The notes beneath the pieces were generated by a model. That model did no database searches. It was not told the origin of the DNA and saw nothing but the letters and a program-made list of their open reading frames with translations. From contig JABLXQ010000029.1 in NCBI GenBank assembly GCA_013178375.1, positions 1 to 64,000 of the forward strand: 64,000 nucleotides of DNA, in the 5' to 3' direction. Source of the DNA: Gammaproteobacteria bacterium (lineage in GTDB: Bacteria; Pseudomonadota; Gammaproteobacteria; Pseudomonadales; Ketobacteraceae). The position numbers were made by a program, and so were the translations under genes. Within the stretch, counting starts at the first letter, position 1. Each line of letters opens with the position of its first letter. This document shows positions 46,985-54,706 of the stretch, piece after piece.

Positions 46985-48181
46985 ATGCCTGTTTTACAGG
47001 AAATCACCAAAGGAAAAGTGCCGGTGCGCATCTTCACCCGCGACATCGAGCCGCAGGCGTACCAGCAGCTGGCCAACATCGCCAGCCTGCCTATCGTGCA
47101 CGGTCATATCGCGGCCATGCCCGATGTGCATCTCGGCAAGGGCGCCACGGTGGGATCAGTGATTCCCACCCGCAACGCCATCATTCCCGCTGCAGTGGGC
47201 GTGGATATCGGTTGCGGCATGAATGCAGTGCGGCTGTCGCTGAAAGCCAGGCAACTGCCGGACAATCTGCGCAAGTTGCGCGGCGAAATCGAGGATCGCG
47301 TGCCGGTGGGATTTAACGCCCACAAGTGGGACAACAGCCGCGATCGCGCCTGCAAATCGCTGTCCGGCGATCTCGACCGCATTCTGGGGCAACATCCGGC
47401 CATCGGTCGCATGATGAAAAACATCGGCAAAACCTGGGTGTGCCAGATGGGCTCGCTCGGTGGTGGCAATCACTTCATTGAGGTGTGTCTGGATGAAAAC
47501 CAGGATGTGTGGGTGATGCTGCATTCCGGCAGTCGCGGCATTGGCAACAACATCGGCCAGTATTTTATTGGCCTGGCACGCAAGGATATGGGCCAGCATC
47601 TACACCAGCTGCCCGACAAGGATCTGGCGTATTTCAGCGAAGGCAATCCGCATTTCGACGATTACGTATTTGCGGTGCACTGGGCGCAGGATTATGCCAT
47701 GCAGAACCGGCGCGAAATGATGAAGCTGGTGGTGGACGCCCTGCGCGTCCATTTACCGGATTTCGATCTGACGGCCGAGGCGATCAATTGCCACCACAAC
47801 TACGTGGCGATCGAGCAGCATCTGGGGCACAAGCTCTACATCACCCGCAAGGGCGCCATCCGCGCCGGCGCGGGCGAGCTGGGCATCATCCCCGGCAGCA
47901 TGGGCGCCAAATCGTACATCGTGCGTGGCAAGGGCAATCCGGAATCCTTCTGCTCCTGCGCTCACGGCGCCGGTCGCAGGATGAGCCGGGAGCAGGCGAA
48001 AAAGCGTTTCCAGCGCGAGGATCTGGAACGGCAGACCAAAGGCGTGGAATGCCGCAAGGACAAAGGTGTCATCGACGAGATTCCGGCGGCGTACAAGGAT
48101 ATCGACGAGGTGATGGCCAACCAGACGGATCTGGTGGAAATCGTGCACACGCTGAAGCAGGTGCTGTGCGTGAAAGGCTGA
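46985..48181 (+). CDS. rtcB: RtcB, RNA 3'-phosphate/2',3'-cyclic phosphate ligase
   Basis: 398 residues, starting MPVLQEITKGKVPVRIFTRD. Mn/GTP-site motifs are present: AAVGVDIGCGMNAVR, MGSLGGGNHFIEV, LHSGSRGIG, NCHHNYVAIE and the guanylylated histidine region SCAHGAGRRMSR. It joins RNA 3'-phosphate ends to 5'-OH, repairing cleaved tRNA or rRNA. AGGAG precedes the ATG. The arfA-like gene follows after 56 bases; no rtcA or rtcR is seen. Confidence 0.96.
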   Translation: MPVLQEITKGKVPVRIFTRDIEPQAYQQLANIASLPIVHGHIAAMPDVHLGKGATVGSVIPTRNAIIPAAVGVDIGCGMNAVRLSLKARQLPDNLRKLRGEIEDRVPVGFNAHKWDNSRDRACKSLSGDLDRILGQHPAIGRMMKNIGKTWVCQMGSLGGGNHFIEVCLDENQDVWVMLHSGSRGIGNNIGQYFIGLARKDMGQHLHQLPDKDLAYFSEGNPHFDDYVFAVHWAQDYAMQNRREMMKLVVDALRVHLPDFDLTAEAINCHHNYVAIEQHLGHKLYITRKGAIRAGAGELGIIPGSMGAKSYIVRGKGNPESFCSCAHGAGRRMSREQAKKRFQREDLERQTKGVECRKDKGVIDEIPAAYKDIDEVMANQTDLVEIVHTLKQVLCVKG

Positions 48182-48237
48182 AAACCAAGGTACCCACACG
48201 GGCAGAAACCACAGGAAGAAACCACGGGAGAAACCCC

Positions 48238-48420
48238 ATGAAAGACGAGCACAAACGCAGGAAGCTGCGTAACCGGCTGGCCCTGGACCCGCTGCTGCAG
48301 AAAGGCGGCGTTCACGGCAAAACCAAAAAGGCCGCGCGGGCGGCGCAAAAGCAGCAAACCCGCAAACAGGCGATGAATCGCGGCGACGATTCATCGCCTT
48401 TTCATTTTTCCCGCCTGTAA
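48238..48420 (+). CDS. arfA: ArfA-like alternative ribosome-rescue factor (terminator within ORF)
   Basis: 60 residues, very basic (MKDEHKRRKLRNRLALDPLL then KTKKAARAAQKQQTRKQ), resembling ArfA in the DPL- core and Lys-rich tail; similarity is modest and from memory. The strongest support is architecture: a 12-bp intrinsic terminator (48369-48398 plus T-tract) lies before the stop codon, so most transcripts should be nonstop, the known trait by which arfA is silenced by tmRNA and induced when trans-translation fails. GGGAG seven bases before the ATG. It follows rtcB in the same orientation. Confidence 0.7.
   Translation: MKDEHKRRKLRNRLALDPLLQKGGVHGKTKKAARAAQKQQTRKQAMNRGDDSSPFHFSRL
48369..48410 (+). 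terminator. Intrinsic terminator inside the arfA-like ORF
   Basis: GGCGATGAATCG (48369-48380) pairs perfectly with CGATTCATCGCC (48387-48398) around six bases, followed by TTTTCATTTTT. The stop codon is at 48418-48420, beyond the expected RNA 3' end. Confidence 0.9.
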
Positions 48421-48517
48421 ACCTGATCCTGCCCCTACCTCTTCCTGGCCTACCCGGCGTATCGCTGTTTTTGTGATAGACTTCAATAAAATTCGATAAC
48501 AAGAAACGACGCCGCCA

Positions 48518-49324
48518 ATGGAAAAGACCCTGCCGGATTTCATTGCCGATGAACTGATTGCCCGCATCTATGTCGGCCAGCTCAAGCCGGACGACCGGCT
48601 GCCGGCGGAACGGCAGTTTGCAGAAACCCTCGGCGTCGATCGCACCTCCCTGCGCATGGCCTTGCGCACTCTCAATCGCATGCATCTGGTGCGGCCCGTG
48701 CGCGGTTCCGGCATTACTGTCACCGATTATCGCAAGCACGCCGGTCTCGATTTTCTTGCCGCCATTCTCGACATTCCCGAACTGGAACTGGGTACCGACA
48801 TCAAGCTGGAATCGGTGGATGCGTTCAACAGCATTCTGTCCGGCCTGATTTACCAGATGGTCCGTGGCACCATCGACGCCCAACTGGTGGCGGAGGTGCG
48901 CGATCTGCTGCAACTGCAGCTAAGGCTGCTGGAAGAAAATCCGCTCAATGAAGTACTGCTGGACCAGCTGGCGGAACTAGATCTGCGGCTGCAGGAAATC
49001 CTGTTGTACCGGCGCGGAGGCATGATTGTCGAACTGATGTCGAACTCAACCCGTCCACTGCGTGCCACGGTGATCCGCGAACTGTTCGGCCTGATCGATG
49101 TGCGGGCCTATGTGGAATTCCACCAGGACCTGATCATGAAAATCGGCACCGGCGTGCTGCCGGTGGATCAGGTGGCCGGTTACTACTATCAATACACGAT
49201 GCAGCTGATGGAACCGCTCAAGCAGCGTTACCGTGCCAATCCCCAGTCGCCGCGCCTGCGTGCTTCACCCCTGAAGTCGGCGCTGGCGCGGCAGGTGGAC
49301 CCGGTCTCCAGCCAGGACCTGTAA
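48518..49324 (+). CDS. GntR-family (FadR-like) transcriptional regulator
   Basis: 268 residues. The N-terminal winged helix (about 8-75) has the GntR signature LPAERQFAETLGVDRTSLRMALRTLNRMHLV followed by the RGSGITV wing. The C-terminal all-helical effector domain (about 90-245) is FadR/FCD-like; the ligand is unknown. It is convergent with the MFS-acyltransferase gene with 27 bases between the stops. Targets may include nearby lipid genes, as inference. Confidence 0.88.
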   Translation: MEKTLPDFIADELIARIYVGQLKPDDRLPAERQFAETLGVDRTSLRMALRTLNRMHLVRPVRGSGITVTDYRKHAGLDFLAAILDIPELELGTDIKLESVDAFNSILSGLIYQMVRGTIDAQLVAEVRDLLQLQLRLLEENPLNEVLLDQLAELDLRLQEILLYRRGGMIVELMSNSTRPLRATVIRELFGLIDVRAYVEFHQDLIMKIGTGVLPVDQVAGYYYQYTMQLMEPLKQRYRANPQSPRLRASPLKSALARQVDPVSSQDL

Positions 49325-49351
49325 GCGGCCCTGGCGTCTGTCATTACCGGT

Positions 49352-51253
49352 TTATTTCCAGTCACCCCGCAGAGCCAGAACTTTCTCGCGCATCATCGCC
49401 GCTCTGGCCTGGTCCGGCGCCACCGGATCACCCGCCACCAGCTCCACCTTCGACCAGAACCGGCGTGGCAGCCGCGTCATCGCGCTGCTGTCCTTGTGGC
49501 TGAAGAAGCTGCCCCACAGACCCCGCAGCGCCATGGGCACCACGGTCACCGGGTCCTGCGCCAGGATTTTCTCCATACCGTTCTTGAACTCGTCGATCTC
49601 GCCAGTGGTGGTGAGCTTGCCTTCGGGGAAAATGCACACCACTTCGCCGTCACGCAACTCCTGGGAAATGCGGGTGAAGGCATTTTCGTACGTCACCGGA
49701 TCGACATTTTTCGAGTGGATCGGAATCGTCTTGCCGGTGCGGAAAATGAAATTCAGCACCGGCATGTCGTAGATCGGTTTGAACATCACAAAGCGCACCG
49801 GGCGGCGGCAGGCACCGGCGATGATCAGCGCGTCCATGAAGGACACATGATTGCACACCAGCAGGGCAGGGCCTTCGTCGGGAATCTTGCGCAGATCGGT
49901 GTGCTTCACCCGGTACATGGTGTGGGTGATGATCCAGATAAGGAAACGCATGAAGAATTCGGGAATGATGGAATAGATGAAGCCCGCCACCACGATGTTC
50001 ATGAGCGCCAGCACCATGAAGAAATCCGGGATCGACAGTTTCATCACACCCAGGAACAGCACGGCGGCCGCAGCCGAGACCACCATGAACAGTGCGTTCA
50101 GGATATTGATCGAGGCGATGATGCGGGAACGGTGATGTTCTTCGGAACGCTCCTGCACCATGGCGTACAGCGGCACTATGTAGAAACCACCAAACACGCC
50201 GATCAGCATGAAATCCAGTAGCACGCGGTAGTTGTTGGCGTCTTTCAGAAAGGTACCGATGCTGATCAGTTCAGTTCCACCGGCAGCTGGGGTATGGAAA
50301 TACAGGTCCATGCCGAATATTGACAGGCCGATGGAGCCCAGCGGCACCAGGCCCAGTTCGATCTTGTGACCGGAAAAGCGTTCGCACAGCAGTGAACCCA
50401 GCGCAATGCCGATGGAAAAAATGGCCAGCATGCCGGTGGCCACCGAGGGGTCACCGTTCAGGTCCACTTTGGCAAAGTTGTAGATTTGCGTGAGGTAGGA
50501 TGCACCCAGAAACCAGAACCAGGAAATGCCCATGATGGCGAGGAACACGGATTTGTTTTCGCGGCTGAACTGCACGGTGTGCCAGCTTTCGCGGAAAATG
50601 TTGTAGCGCATTTTCAGAGTGGGGTCGGGCGCCGGCCCTTCCGGGATTTTCAGGCTGGCAACCCAGCCGAGTATCGCAAAAATGATGACCAGAATTCCCA
50701 GTACCAGTGGCCCTTGTTCCCACTGGCTCACCACGCCGGCGGTGATGGTGCCGATCAAAATGGCAATGAAGGTGCCGGATTCCACCAGCGCGTTACCGCC
50801 CACCAGTTCACCTGGCTGCAGGTGCTGCGGGATGATGCTGTATTTCACCGGTCCGAACAGGGTGGATTGTGCACCCATCAGGAACAGCAGCAGCATAAGT
50901 CCCCACACCTGGTGGAAGTAGAAACAGACGGCGCCCAGCACCATGATGACGATTTCCAGCAGCTTCACATACCGGATCAGACGCGACTTTTCATATTTGT
51001 CGGCGAGCTGCCCTGCCAGTGCCGAAAACAAGAAGAAAGGCAGAATGAACAGGCCTGCGCCCAGATTGTTCATGGTGTCGTGACCGACGCCAGTCTGGAA
51101 CGCCGCGCTGAAGGTTACCAAAGCCAGCAGACCATTCTTGAACACGTTGTCATTGAAGGCGCCCAGGAACTGGGTCCAGAAGAACGGAGCGAAGCGCCGC
51201 TCCTTCATCAACGCGAACTGCGATCGGGTTTCGGTCTTGCTGTCCTGTTTCAT
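49352..51253 (-). CDS. MFS transporter-acyltransferase (PlsC) fusion
   Basis: 633 residues. Residues about 15-420 are an LplT-like MFS module with about 12 helices (FWTQFLGAFNDNVFKNG start, GPVKYSIIPQHLQPGELVGGNALVE). Residues about 430-633 are a PlsC-type 1-acyl-glycerol-phosphate acyltransferase with NHVSFMD (HX4D) and FPEGKLTTTG. The AMP-ligase part of the longer LplT-Aas fusions is missing. It likely flips and re-acylates lysophospholipid in the inner membrane. The ATG overlaps the TetR stop (ATGA). Confidence 0.92.
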   Translation of the reverse strand: MKQDSKTETRSQFALMKERRFAPFFWTQFLGAFNDNVFKNGLLALVTFSAAFQTGVGHDTMNNLGAGLFILPFFLFSALAGQLADKYEKSRLIRYVKLLEIVIMVLGAVCFYFHQVWGLMLLLFLMGAQSTLFGPVKYSIIPQHLQPGELVGGNALVESGTFIAILIGTITAGVVSQWEQGPLVLGILVIIFAILGWVASLKIPEGPAPDPTLKMRYNIFRESWHTVQFSRENKSVFLAIMGISWFWFLGASYLTQIYNFAKVDLNGDPSVATGMLAIFSIGIALGSLLCERFSGHKIELGLVPLGSIGLSIFGMDLYFHTPAAGGTELISIGTFLKDANNYRVLLDFMLIGVFGGFYIVPLYAMVQERSEEHHRSRIIASINILNALFMVVSAAAAVLFLGVMKLSIPDFFMVLALMNIVVAGFIYSIIPEFFMRFLIWIITHTMYRVKHTDLRKIPDEGPALLVCNHVSFMDALIIAGACRRPVRFVMFKPIYDMPVLNFIFRTGKTIPIHSKNVDPVTYENAFTRISQELRDGEVVCIFPEGKLTTTGEIDEFKNGMEKILAQDPVTVVPMALRGLWGSFFSHKDSSAMTRLPRRFWSKVELVAGDPVAPDQARAAMMREKVLALRGDWK

Positions 51254-51864
51254 CCGGATTTTCCTTCGTTCAGCCAAGAGTGCAGATAGTGTTTGACCAG
51301 GGACTGCAGCAGCGCCTGCGGCGATGCAATCGAATCGGAAAACAGTTTGTCGCCGGTGTGCAGGATGCAGATGCCGTGCACGCTGCTCCACAAGGTGCGG
51401 GATGCCAGCTGGATCGACTGCCGGCTGCGGCGGGGCGCCAATGTGCGCAGGGCATTTTCCAGCAACGCAAACAGTGCGTCGACACGGGCCTGGTACCAGT
51501 CGGGCATGATGTGACCGCGTGGCAGGCTGTGGCGGAACACCGCTGCCCACTGGCGTTCATGGCCTTCGGCAAAACGCAGATAGGTCTCGGCAATTTTCAG
51601 CACCCGCTGCTGCGGATCGCGGCTGGCGCCGGCAGCAACATCCAGTTCCGCCAGCAGTTCCGACAGGGTAAAAGCGTTGGCGTGCAGCACCAGATCGTGA
51701 ATGTTTTCAAACGATTGATACAGCGTGCCGACAGTGTAGCCGATTTTCTGCGCCACCTTGCGCGCGCTGACACCTTCGATGCCTTCCTGGCTGATGATGG
51801 CGCGGGCAGCGTCGATGGCCATGCTCTGCAATTCTTCCCGTGAATGATCGTTGCGGCGTGCCAT
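51250..51864 (-). CDS. TetR-family transcriptional regulator
   Basis: 204 residues from the ATG at 51862-51864 (MARRNDHSREELQSMAIDAA). The HTH is GVSARKVAQKIGYTVGTLYQSFENIHDLVL; the C-terminal ligand domain has a WSSVHGICIL segment typical of TetR_C_33-like proteins. An upstream ATG (51918) would add 18 residues that look unlike a TetR start. It is translationally coupled to the MFS-PlsC gene, which it probably controls, and divergent from the hydrolase gene. Confidence 0.9.
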   Translation of the reverse strand: MARRNDHSREELQSMAIDAARAIISQEGIEGVSARKVAQKIGYTVGTLYQSFENIHDLVLHANAFTLSELLAELDVAAGASRDPQQRVLKIAETYLRFAEGHERQWAAVFRHSLPRGHIMPDWYQARVDALFALLENALRTLAPRRSRQSIQLASRTLWSSVHGICILHTGDKLFSDSIASPQALLQSLVKHYLHSWLNEGKSG

Positions 51865-51964
51865 AATGAATTCCGGATGTGACAAGGGATTGCCTGTTGG
51901 CAGACGTTCTGTCAGCATAATTGAACAATGTTTAATATTCAAGAAAACCGCAAGGAAATTGAAG

Positions 51965-52636
51965 ATGCCGACTGAAACCGTGGTGCTGTTGCATGGTTTG
52001 GGGCGCTCTCCGCTGGCGATGGCGGGGTTGCAGCTGTATCTGCATAAACAGGGATACCAGGTGATCAACCAGGGCTATCCTTCGCGCCGGCATCCGATTC
52101 CGGAATTATGCCGGCAATTGTTTCATGACTTGCTGCCACGCCTGCCGGCAGAAGGGCGCATCCATTTTGTCACGCATTCCCTGGGCGGTATTTTGCTGCG
52201 CTACGGCATGCAGCACTGGCTGGTGCCCGGCCACCGTCTGGGGCGCGCAGTGATGCTGGCGCCGCCGACGCAAGGCAGTGAAGTGGTGGATCAATTGCGG
52301 CGTTGGCCGGTATTGCCGCGCATTCTGGGGCCGGCCTTTCTACAGCTGGGCACCGACGATGACAGCGTGCCCAGCCAGTTATTGCAGCGGGAAAACGACC
52401 GCTTGCCGCTGGAAGTGGGTATCATTGCCGGACGTCGCTCGCTGGAGCCCTGGTTTTCCCGCTGGCTGGAAGGGGACGACGACGGCAAGGTGTCGGTGGC
52501 CCGCAGCCGTCATCCCGCCATGACGGATTTTCGCGTGATGGACGTGAATCACACCTTCATCATGAACAACCGCGACGTGCGCGCGCAGATCGTGCATTTC
52601 CTGCAGCACGGCCGGTTTGCTGGAAGGCCGGAGTAA
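51965..52636 (+). CDS. Alpha/beta-hydrolase (lipase-like)
   Basis: 223 residues. It opens MPTETVVLLHGLGRSPLAM (oxyanion HG), has the nucleophile elbow FVTHSLGGILL (Ser in GHSLGG-type motif THSLGG) and a late histidine in DVNHTFIMNN. Substrate unknown; the short form resembles single-domain esterase/lipase proteins. It is divergent from tetR and followed by a CYTH-domain gene. Confidence 0.87.
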   Translation: MPTETVVLLHGLGRSPLAMAGLQLYLHKQGYQVINQGYPSRRHPIPELCRQLFHDLLPRLPAEGRIHFVTHSLGGILLRYGMQHWLVPGHRLGRAVMLAPPTQGSEVVDQLRRWPVLPRILGPAFLQLGTDDDSVPSQLLQRENDRLPLEVGIIAGRRSLEPWFSRWLEGDDDGKVSVARSRHPAMTDFRVMDVNHTFIMNNRDVRAQIVHFLQHGRFAGRPE

Positions 52637-52688
52637 ACATGCAGGCGCAGCCAGATCATTCGTTTTCTCCGCATCCGGAAGCATTGCC

Positions 52689-53168
52689 ATGAGTATCGAA
52701 ATCGAACGCAAATTTCTGCTGAAAAATGACAACTGGCGCCTGGACGCCCACGACCAGCCTATCGCCGGCGTTCCGTTCCGGCAGGGGTACCTGCCCGCGC
52801 AGAACGGCATCACCGTGCGGGTGCGGCTGGAGGGCGCCGACGCCCGCCTCACCATCAAGGGCAAGACCGAAGGTTTTTCCCGGCAGGAATTCGAATACAC
52901 CATTCCGCTGCAGGACGCCCGGCAGATGCTGGATACGCTGTGCGAAAAGCCCCTGATCGAGAAGGTGCGTTATTGCCGCAGTGAGCAGGGTTACATCTGG
53001 GAGATAGATGAGTTCGGCGGCGACAACAAGGGCCTGATCGTGGCGGAGATCGAACTGGACAGCGAGGATGAACAGCCGCCGCTGCCGGACTGGGTGGGGC
53101 AGGAAGTGACGGGGGACGCCCGTTATTTCAATGTGAATCTGGTGAAGAAGCCGTTCAGCGACTGGTGA
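52689..53168 (+). CDS. CYTH-domain protein (triphosphatase/adenylate-cyclase-like)
   Basis: 159 residues starting MSIEIERKFLL, the ExExK signature of CYTH triphosphate tunnel enzymes. Further acidic/basic strand residues occur (RVRLEGADARLTIKGKTEG, EFEYTIPL, KVRYCRSEQGYIWEIDEFGG, AEIELDSEDE). Most bacterial stand-alone members hydrolyse inorganic triphosphate; cyclase activity is less likely. The cytoplasmic product probably is co-transcribed with the hydrolase. Confidence 0.9.
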   Translation: MSIEIERKFLLKNDNWRLDAHDQPIAGVPFRQGYLPAQNGITVRVRLEGADARLTIKGKTEGFSRQEFEYTIPLQDARQMLDTLCEKPLIEKVRYCRSEQGYIWEIDEFGGDNKGLIVAEIELDSEDEQPPLPDWVGQEVTGDARYFNVNLVKKPFSDW

Positions 53169-53180
53169 GGCGGGACTGGT

Positions 53181-53561
53181 TCACAAAACATCAATACTCG
53201 GCAACTCCAGCTCCGCCAGACAATTCAACCCGCGCAGGCCATCATGATTATTGGGATACAGCCGCACCTTGAACGGCGCAATCAGCAGGGCCTTGCCATC
53301 AACCAGCCCCACATAGCCCGCCGTGTGGGTGGTGACACAGGCATCCTGCTCAAACCGGATGCTGACCCCCTCCGCCAGCCCGGTGAACGACAACAGCCCG
53401 TTGCCCAGCGGATCGTCCAGCGCGGCGCGGTTGCGGTAGCAGGCCAGCGCATGGGGGCTGAGGGCAATCACCATGCCGTTGTGCAGGTGCAGCAACTGGG
53501 CCGGCTGCTGGCGCACGCGTTCACAGCTGGTATGGGCGATGATACTATCCGACGGATTCAT
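53181..53561 (-). CDS. Conserved hypothetical protein
   Basis: 126 residues from the ATG at 53559-53561 (MNPSDSIIAHTSCERVRQQP). No recognised domain; it has beta-rich segments (MVIALSPHALACYRNR, GVSIRFEQDACVTTHTAGYVGLVDG). Arrangement divergent from the AraC-type gene. A longer start at 53630 would overlap the regulator's promoter. Function unknown. Confidence 0.65.
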   Translation of the reverse strand: MNPSDSIIAHTSCERVRQQPAQLLHLHNGMVIALSPHALACYRNRAALDDPLGNGLLSFTGLAEGVSIRFEQDACVTTHTAGYVGLVDGKALLIAPFKVRLYPNNHDGLRGLNCLAELELPSIDVL

Positions 53562-53644
53562 GCGATGCCTGCAATGCCACTGTTCAACATCGCGCCAGTA
53601 TATCGGACCTTGCCCGGCGACAACATGCAATCACAACTGATCCG

Positions 53645-54658
53645 ATGACCACCGACCACTATCACATAGCCATTGAACTGATCGAAGCCATCGGTGAATA
53701 CCTGGATGCACAGGGGTTCAGTGCCGACGATTTCTTCCGCCAGCAGGGCTTTGTCCCTGACAGCGACGACCACGAAGGCTATGTGGATTTCCAGCTGTTC
53801 TCCCGCCTGTTCGACGCCGCCGAGCAGTTTACCGGCGACCACTGCATCGGCCTCAACGTGGGCGCGAATTTTCTGGCGCGGCACTGGGGCCGGCTGGGCT
53901 ACCTGATCATGGCGGGGGAAAACGGGCTGGAGGGCGTGCAGTACATCCAGCGTTTCGCCCGCATCGTCACCAACGCACTGGAGATGCACTGGCACTGGGA
54001 AGCCGACACCCTAAGCTGCGATTTCAGCATCCAGGCACCGAACACCAGCCGCCACGTTTACGATTATTTCGTTTCCAGCAGCCTGTCCCTGTCGAAGCAG
54101 ACCAACAACGGCAAAGCACCGTTTCACGCCGTGCATTTCCAGCACGATGGCGGCAGCTGCCGCGAACAGTACGCGCCGATTCTGGGTTGCGAGTGTCACT
54201 TCAACGCGCCCTGGAACCGCATCGTGGTGCAGATTCGCGATCTCAGCCAGGAATCCCGCCTGCGTGATCCACGCCTGAAGAAAATCCTGGAAGAGCACGC
54301 ACAGCAAGTGTTGCAGAAGCTGGCCACCGGCGACGAGCTGATCGGCAAAGTGCGCCAGCACATTCTGCAGCAGTTGCCCAACGCAGTGCCCACACTGAAG
54401 GAAATCTGCACGCTGCTGGGACAGAACGAGCGTACGTTCCAGCGCACGCTGGCGCGGCTGGGTTTCAACTACCAGGACATGGTGGACGAACTGCGCATGA
54501 ATCTGGCGCTGGAATATATCCGCAACGATTACAACTTTCTGGATATCGCCATGATGCTGGGTTATTCGGAGCAGAGCGCGTTTCACCGCGCCTTCAAGCG
54601 CTGGACCGGAATGCCGCCGTCGCGCTACAAAAAGAAACAGGCTGCATCACCGCAGTGA
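53645..54658 (+). CDS. AraC-family transcriptional regulator
   Basis: 337 residues. The N-terminal domain (about 10-190) resembles the AraC-binding-like PF12625 type of OruR/ArgR-like regulators (FSRLFDAAEQFTGDHCIGLNVG). The C-terminal double HTH has LKEICTLLGQNERTFQRTLARLGFNYQDMVDELRMNLAL and FLDIAMMLGYSEQSAFHRAFKRWTGMPPSRYK. It is convergent with the P450 gene, and regulators of this type often control neighbouring hydroxylase genes. Confidence 0.92.
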   Translation: MTTDHYHIAIELIEAIGEYLDAQGFSADDFFRQQGFVPDSDDHEGYVDFQLFSRLFDAAEQFTGDHCIGLNVGANFLARHWGRLGYLIMAGENGLEGVQYIQRFARIVTNALEMHWHWEADTLSCDFSIQAPNTSRHVYDYFVSSSLSLSKQTNNGKAPFHAVHFQHDGGSCREQYAPILGCECHFNAPWNRIVVQIRDLSQESRLRDPRLKKILEEHAQQVLQKLATGDELIGKVRQHILQQLPNAVPTLKEICTLLGQNERTFQRTLARLGFNYQDMVDELRMNLALEYIRNDYNFLDIAMMLGYSEQSAFHRAFKRWTGMPPSRYKKKQAASPQ

Positions 54659-54667
54659 TGACAGCCT
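54628..54667 (-). terminator. Intrinsic terminator of the P450 gene
   Basis: AGGCTG-CATCAC (54639-54650) pairs with GTGATG-CAGCCT (54655-54667, one bulged A). On the minus strand it is followed by GTTTCTTTTTG. It overlaps the last codons of the convergent AraC-type gene. Confidence 0.8.
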
Positions 54668-54706
54668 GTGGTCCCCCCCAGGGATTTTCTACGGATCGTG
54701 TAGATC

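Noticed and set aside
53181-53630. Longer start for the hypothetical gene at 53630
   Set aside because: It would run into the AraC-type gene's upstream region, and the shorter start at 53561 is more plausible; evidence is weak either way.
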